From contig JANXXA010000449.1 of the NCBI GenBank assembly GCA_025350885.1, forward strand, positions 1 through 6,210: 6,210 nt of DNA. The letters are read 5' to 3'. A program made the position numbers and the translations under genes. Numbering within the stretch: position 1 is the first letter of the stretch; every line of letters starts with the position of its first letter. The DNA is from Phenylobacterium sp. GTDB taxonomy: Bacteria; Pseudomonadota; Alphaproteobacteria; Caulobacterales; Caulobacteraceae. The notes under the pieces are model-generated. The model had not been told where the DNA came from. It worked only from the letters and a program-made list of their open reading frames with translations, and made no database searches. Positions 4,528-6,210 of this stretch are shown piece by piece.

Positions 4528-6210
4528 TTGGCTCGTCTTGCCTACGCCGTCGCAGCGGGTGCGGCCCTGGCGATCCAGGGTCTGGGCAGCGCTGTCCTCG
4601 CCGCCGCACCGAAGGCCATCGTCGAGGGGACCCTCGATTCCGAGCTGCGAGGGGCGATCACCCGCGCCGTTGGCGACACCGACCGGCCCATTGAAAACCG
4701 CTTCGAGGCGCGTCGCCGCGCCCGTGACGCCGCCGCCGACGCCACCGCCGTGCTTCGAGCCGAAGGCTACTATGCCTCCGTCGTGGAGGCGGACATCAGC
4801 GATGGCGACCTGCCCACGGCCTTGGTCAAGGTCACGCCGGGGCTGCGGTTCAAGCTGGGTGAGCCGAGGATCGCGTGGCTCGGGATCGCGCCGGATCCTT
4901 CGGCGATCGAGGCGGCGGTTCGGGCGCTGCATCTCACCGTCGGCCAGCCGGGTCGGGCAGCCGACGTGGTCAGCGCCGAGGGCCGCGCCGTCGCCGCGGT
5001 CCAGAAGCGCGGCTATGCCGACGTGCTGGCGGAACCGCGCGAGGTGGTGGTCGACCATGCCGACGGCTCCGTGCGTCCGGTCTACCGCCTTTCGGCAGGC
5101 CGGATCGCCAGGCTTGGTGAGATCCGGATGACCACGGACGGGCGTACCGGCCCGGCCTGGATCCAGCACCTCGCCCCTTGGCGCCCCGGCGCGCCCTATG
5201 TCCCGCAGGACGTGGCCGAGCTTGAGCGCCGGCTGCTGGACACCGGGGTCTATGATTCGGTGACTGTCGCCCTGTCCCCGGCGGACGCGACAACGGTCCA
5301 GGGCCTGCGGCCCATCGTCGTCAGCCTTGCCGAGCGCAAACGCCGGACGCTGGAACTTGGCGCCAGCTATGGGACCACCGAGGGCCTGGGCCTTGATGCC
5401 AGGCTGACTCGCTACAACGTGCTGGGTCGGGCCGACACGGCCTCCCTGCTCGGGCGCCTCTCGAACATCGACAGTCGCGTGCAGTTCGATCTCTCGCTTC
5501 CCCACTGGCGAACGCCGCGCCAGACGCTGATCGCCCGCACCGCGCTCTACCGCACGCGAACGCCGGCCTACGATCAGGAGGGGGTGACGGCCAGCGCCGA
5601 CGTGACGCGCCGGTTCGGTCCCAACGCCACCTTCGGCTTGACCGGCACCTACTTCACCTTGGGCGGCTCCCTGGACTTCAGCCGCACCAGCGAAGTGCGC
5701 ATCGGCGCGCTGACGCCGCTGGGTCGCGATGTGACGACGCTTGCCGGCCTCGCCGACCTGGCGCTCGACCGCTCGGACGATCCGCTGAATCCGCGCAGCG
5801 GCTGGCGGGTCAGCGGGCGGGCGGAACCCACACTGCTGGCTGGCCAAGGCCTGGTCCCCTACCTGAAGCTGCAGGGACAGATCGCGGCCTATCTGCCGTT
5901 CGGGCCTAAGGCGACGACGGTGCTGGCGGGCCGCATGAAGGTCGGCAGCCTGATCAATGGCAGTCTCGCCGACATTCCGGCGCCGCAACGCTTCTATTCC
6001 GGCGGCGGGGGCTCGGTGCGGGGCTTCGGCTATCAGGAGGTCGGGCCGAGGCTCAGGGACAACACCCCGCAGGGCGGTCTGTCGCTCGTGGAAGCGGCGG
6101 TCGAACTTCGGCACGATCTGACGGAGCGCTGGGGGTTGGCATTTTTCATTGACGCCGGCGCGGTCGGCGGCGCGCAGTTTCCGGACTTCGGCGACCTCAG
6201 CATCGGGGCC
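4528..6210 (+). CDS. tamA: TamA, outer-membrane Omp85-family assembly protein, 3'-truncated by window edge
   Basis: The frame runs 561 codons from a TTG to the window end without a stop. The N-terminus (M)ARLAYAVAAGAALAIQGLG is a signal peptide with likely cleavage near LAAA (24-27). Three POTRA-like repeats follow: about 29-105, 108-185 (FKLGEPRIAWLG...) and 190-268 (AGRIARLGEIRM...LLDTGVYDSVTVAL). From about 272 (RTLELGASYGTTEGLGLDA) the sequence is an alternating amphipathic beta-barrel. The Omp85 loop-6 motif VRGF is at 497-500, within FYSGGGGSVRGFGYQEVGP, followed by GGLSLVEAAVELRH and FIDAGAVG (about 540-547), the penultimate strands. With TamB, TamA forms the translocation and assembly module that helps insert outer-membrane proteins. 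The three-POTRA layout and near-complete length (E. coli TamA is 577 residues) favour TamA over BamA, which has five POTRAs. Roughly 20-40 residues, including the last strand, are missing; tamB would be expected next. It is divergent from the ATP-grasp operon. Confidence 0.9.
   Translation, partial: MARLAYAVAAGAALAIQGLGSAVLAAAPKAIVEGTLDSELRGAITRAVGDTDRPIENRFEARRRARDAAADATAVLRAEGYYASVVEADISDGDLPTALVKVTPGLRFKLGEPRIAWLGIAPDPSAIEAAVRALHLTVGQPGRAADVVSAEGRAVAAVQKRGYADVLAEPREVVVDHADGSVRPVYRLSAGRIARLGEIRMTTDGRTGPAWIQHLAPWRPGAPYVPQDVAELERRLLDTGVYDSVTVALSPADATTVQGLRPIVVSLAERKRRTLELGASYGTTEGLGLDARLTRYNVLGRADTASLLGRLSNIDSRVQFDLSLPHWRTPRQTLIARTALYRTRTPAYDQEGVTASADVTRRFGPNATFGLTGTYFTLGGSLDFSRTSEVRIGALTPLGRDVTTLAGLADLALDRSDDPLNPRSGWRVSGRAEPTLLAGQGLVPYLKLQGQIAAYLPFGPKATTVLAGRMKVGSLINGSLADIPAPQRFYSGGGGSVRGFGYQEVGPRLRDNTPQGGLSLVEAAVELRHDLTERWGLAFFIDAGAVGGAQFPDFGDLSIGA

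Noticed and set aside
4360..6114. 584-codon open frame on the minus strand opposite tamA
   Set aside because: It is antisense to a clear tamA reading frame. The translation is Arg/Gly/Pro/Ala/Asp-rich with no recognisable domain, as expected for a shadow frame in high-GC DNA.
1..6210. CRISPR arrays, tRNA or rRNA genes, insertion sequences
   Set aside because: On reading through I saw no spaced direct repeats, tRNA-like cloverleaf arms, rRNA segments, transposase frames or flanking inverted repeats.

Overview
The window is GC-rich throughout, with strong G/C bias at third codon positions, Shine-Dalgarno sites of the GGAG/GGAGGA type and frequent GTG/TTG starts. The protein content (a crotonase with a GLVPEAGS active-site loop, an ATP-grasp/alpha-E/transglutaminase cluster, and TamA) fits an alphaproteobacterium, most likely of the Caulobacterales (Caulobacter/Phenylobacterium-like). 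That placement comes from protein resemblance and base composition and has not been tested by a search.

Layout: (1) 1-775, minus strand: a crotonase-superfamily gene (enoyl-CoA hydratase/isomerase-like) whose 3' end is cut off by the left edge. (2) 776-908: a short gap with a small hairpin just after the stop of the next operon, the crotonase ribosome binding site and a possible 16-codon minicistron. (3) 909-4325, minus strand: a tight three-gene operon, transcribed right to left: circularly permuted ATP-grasp protein, alpha-E protein, transglutaminase-like protein, with gaps of 10 and 14 nt. (4) 4326-4527: a 202-bp divergent intergenic region that should hold the promoters for the operon and for tamA. 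(5) 4528-6210, plus strand: tamA, an outer-membrane Omp85-family protein cut off by the right edge about one or two barrel strands before its end.

The central operon belongs to a widespread but functionally unresolved cluster. Comparative genomics has proposed that the ATP-grasp protein is an amidoligase (carboxylate-amine ligase) and that the transglutaminase-like thiol enzyme makes or breaks amide bonds in the same pathway, with the alpha-helical alpha-E protein as an accessory. In many genomes the proteasome-like peptidase Anbu completes the set. Here the slot after the transglutaminase gene is taken by a short gap and the crotonase, so no Anbu gene is visible next to the cluster. TamA works with TamB (normally the next gene, outside the window) in outer-membrane assembly. 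The crotonase belongs to acyl-CoA metabolism and has no evident link to either neighbour.

The main annotation difficulty is start sites: three of the five genes appear to begin with GTG or TTG, and the longest open frames overrun the likely starts.
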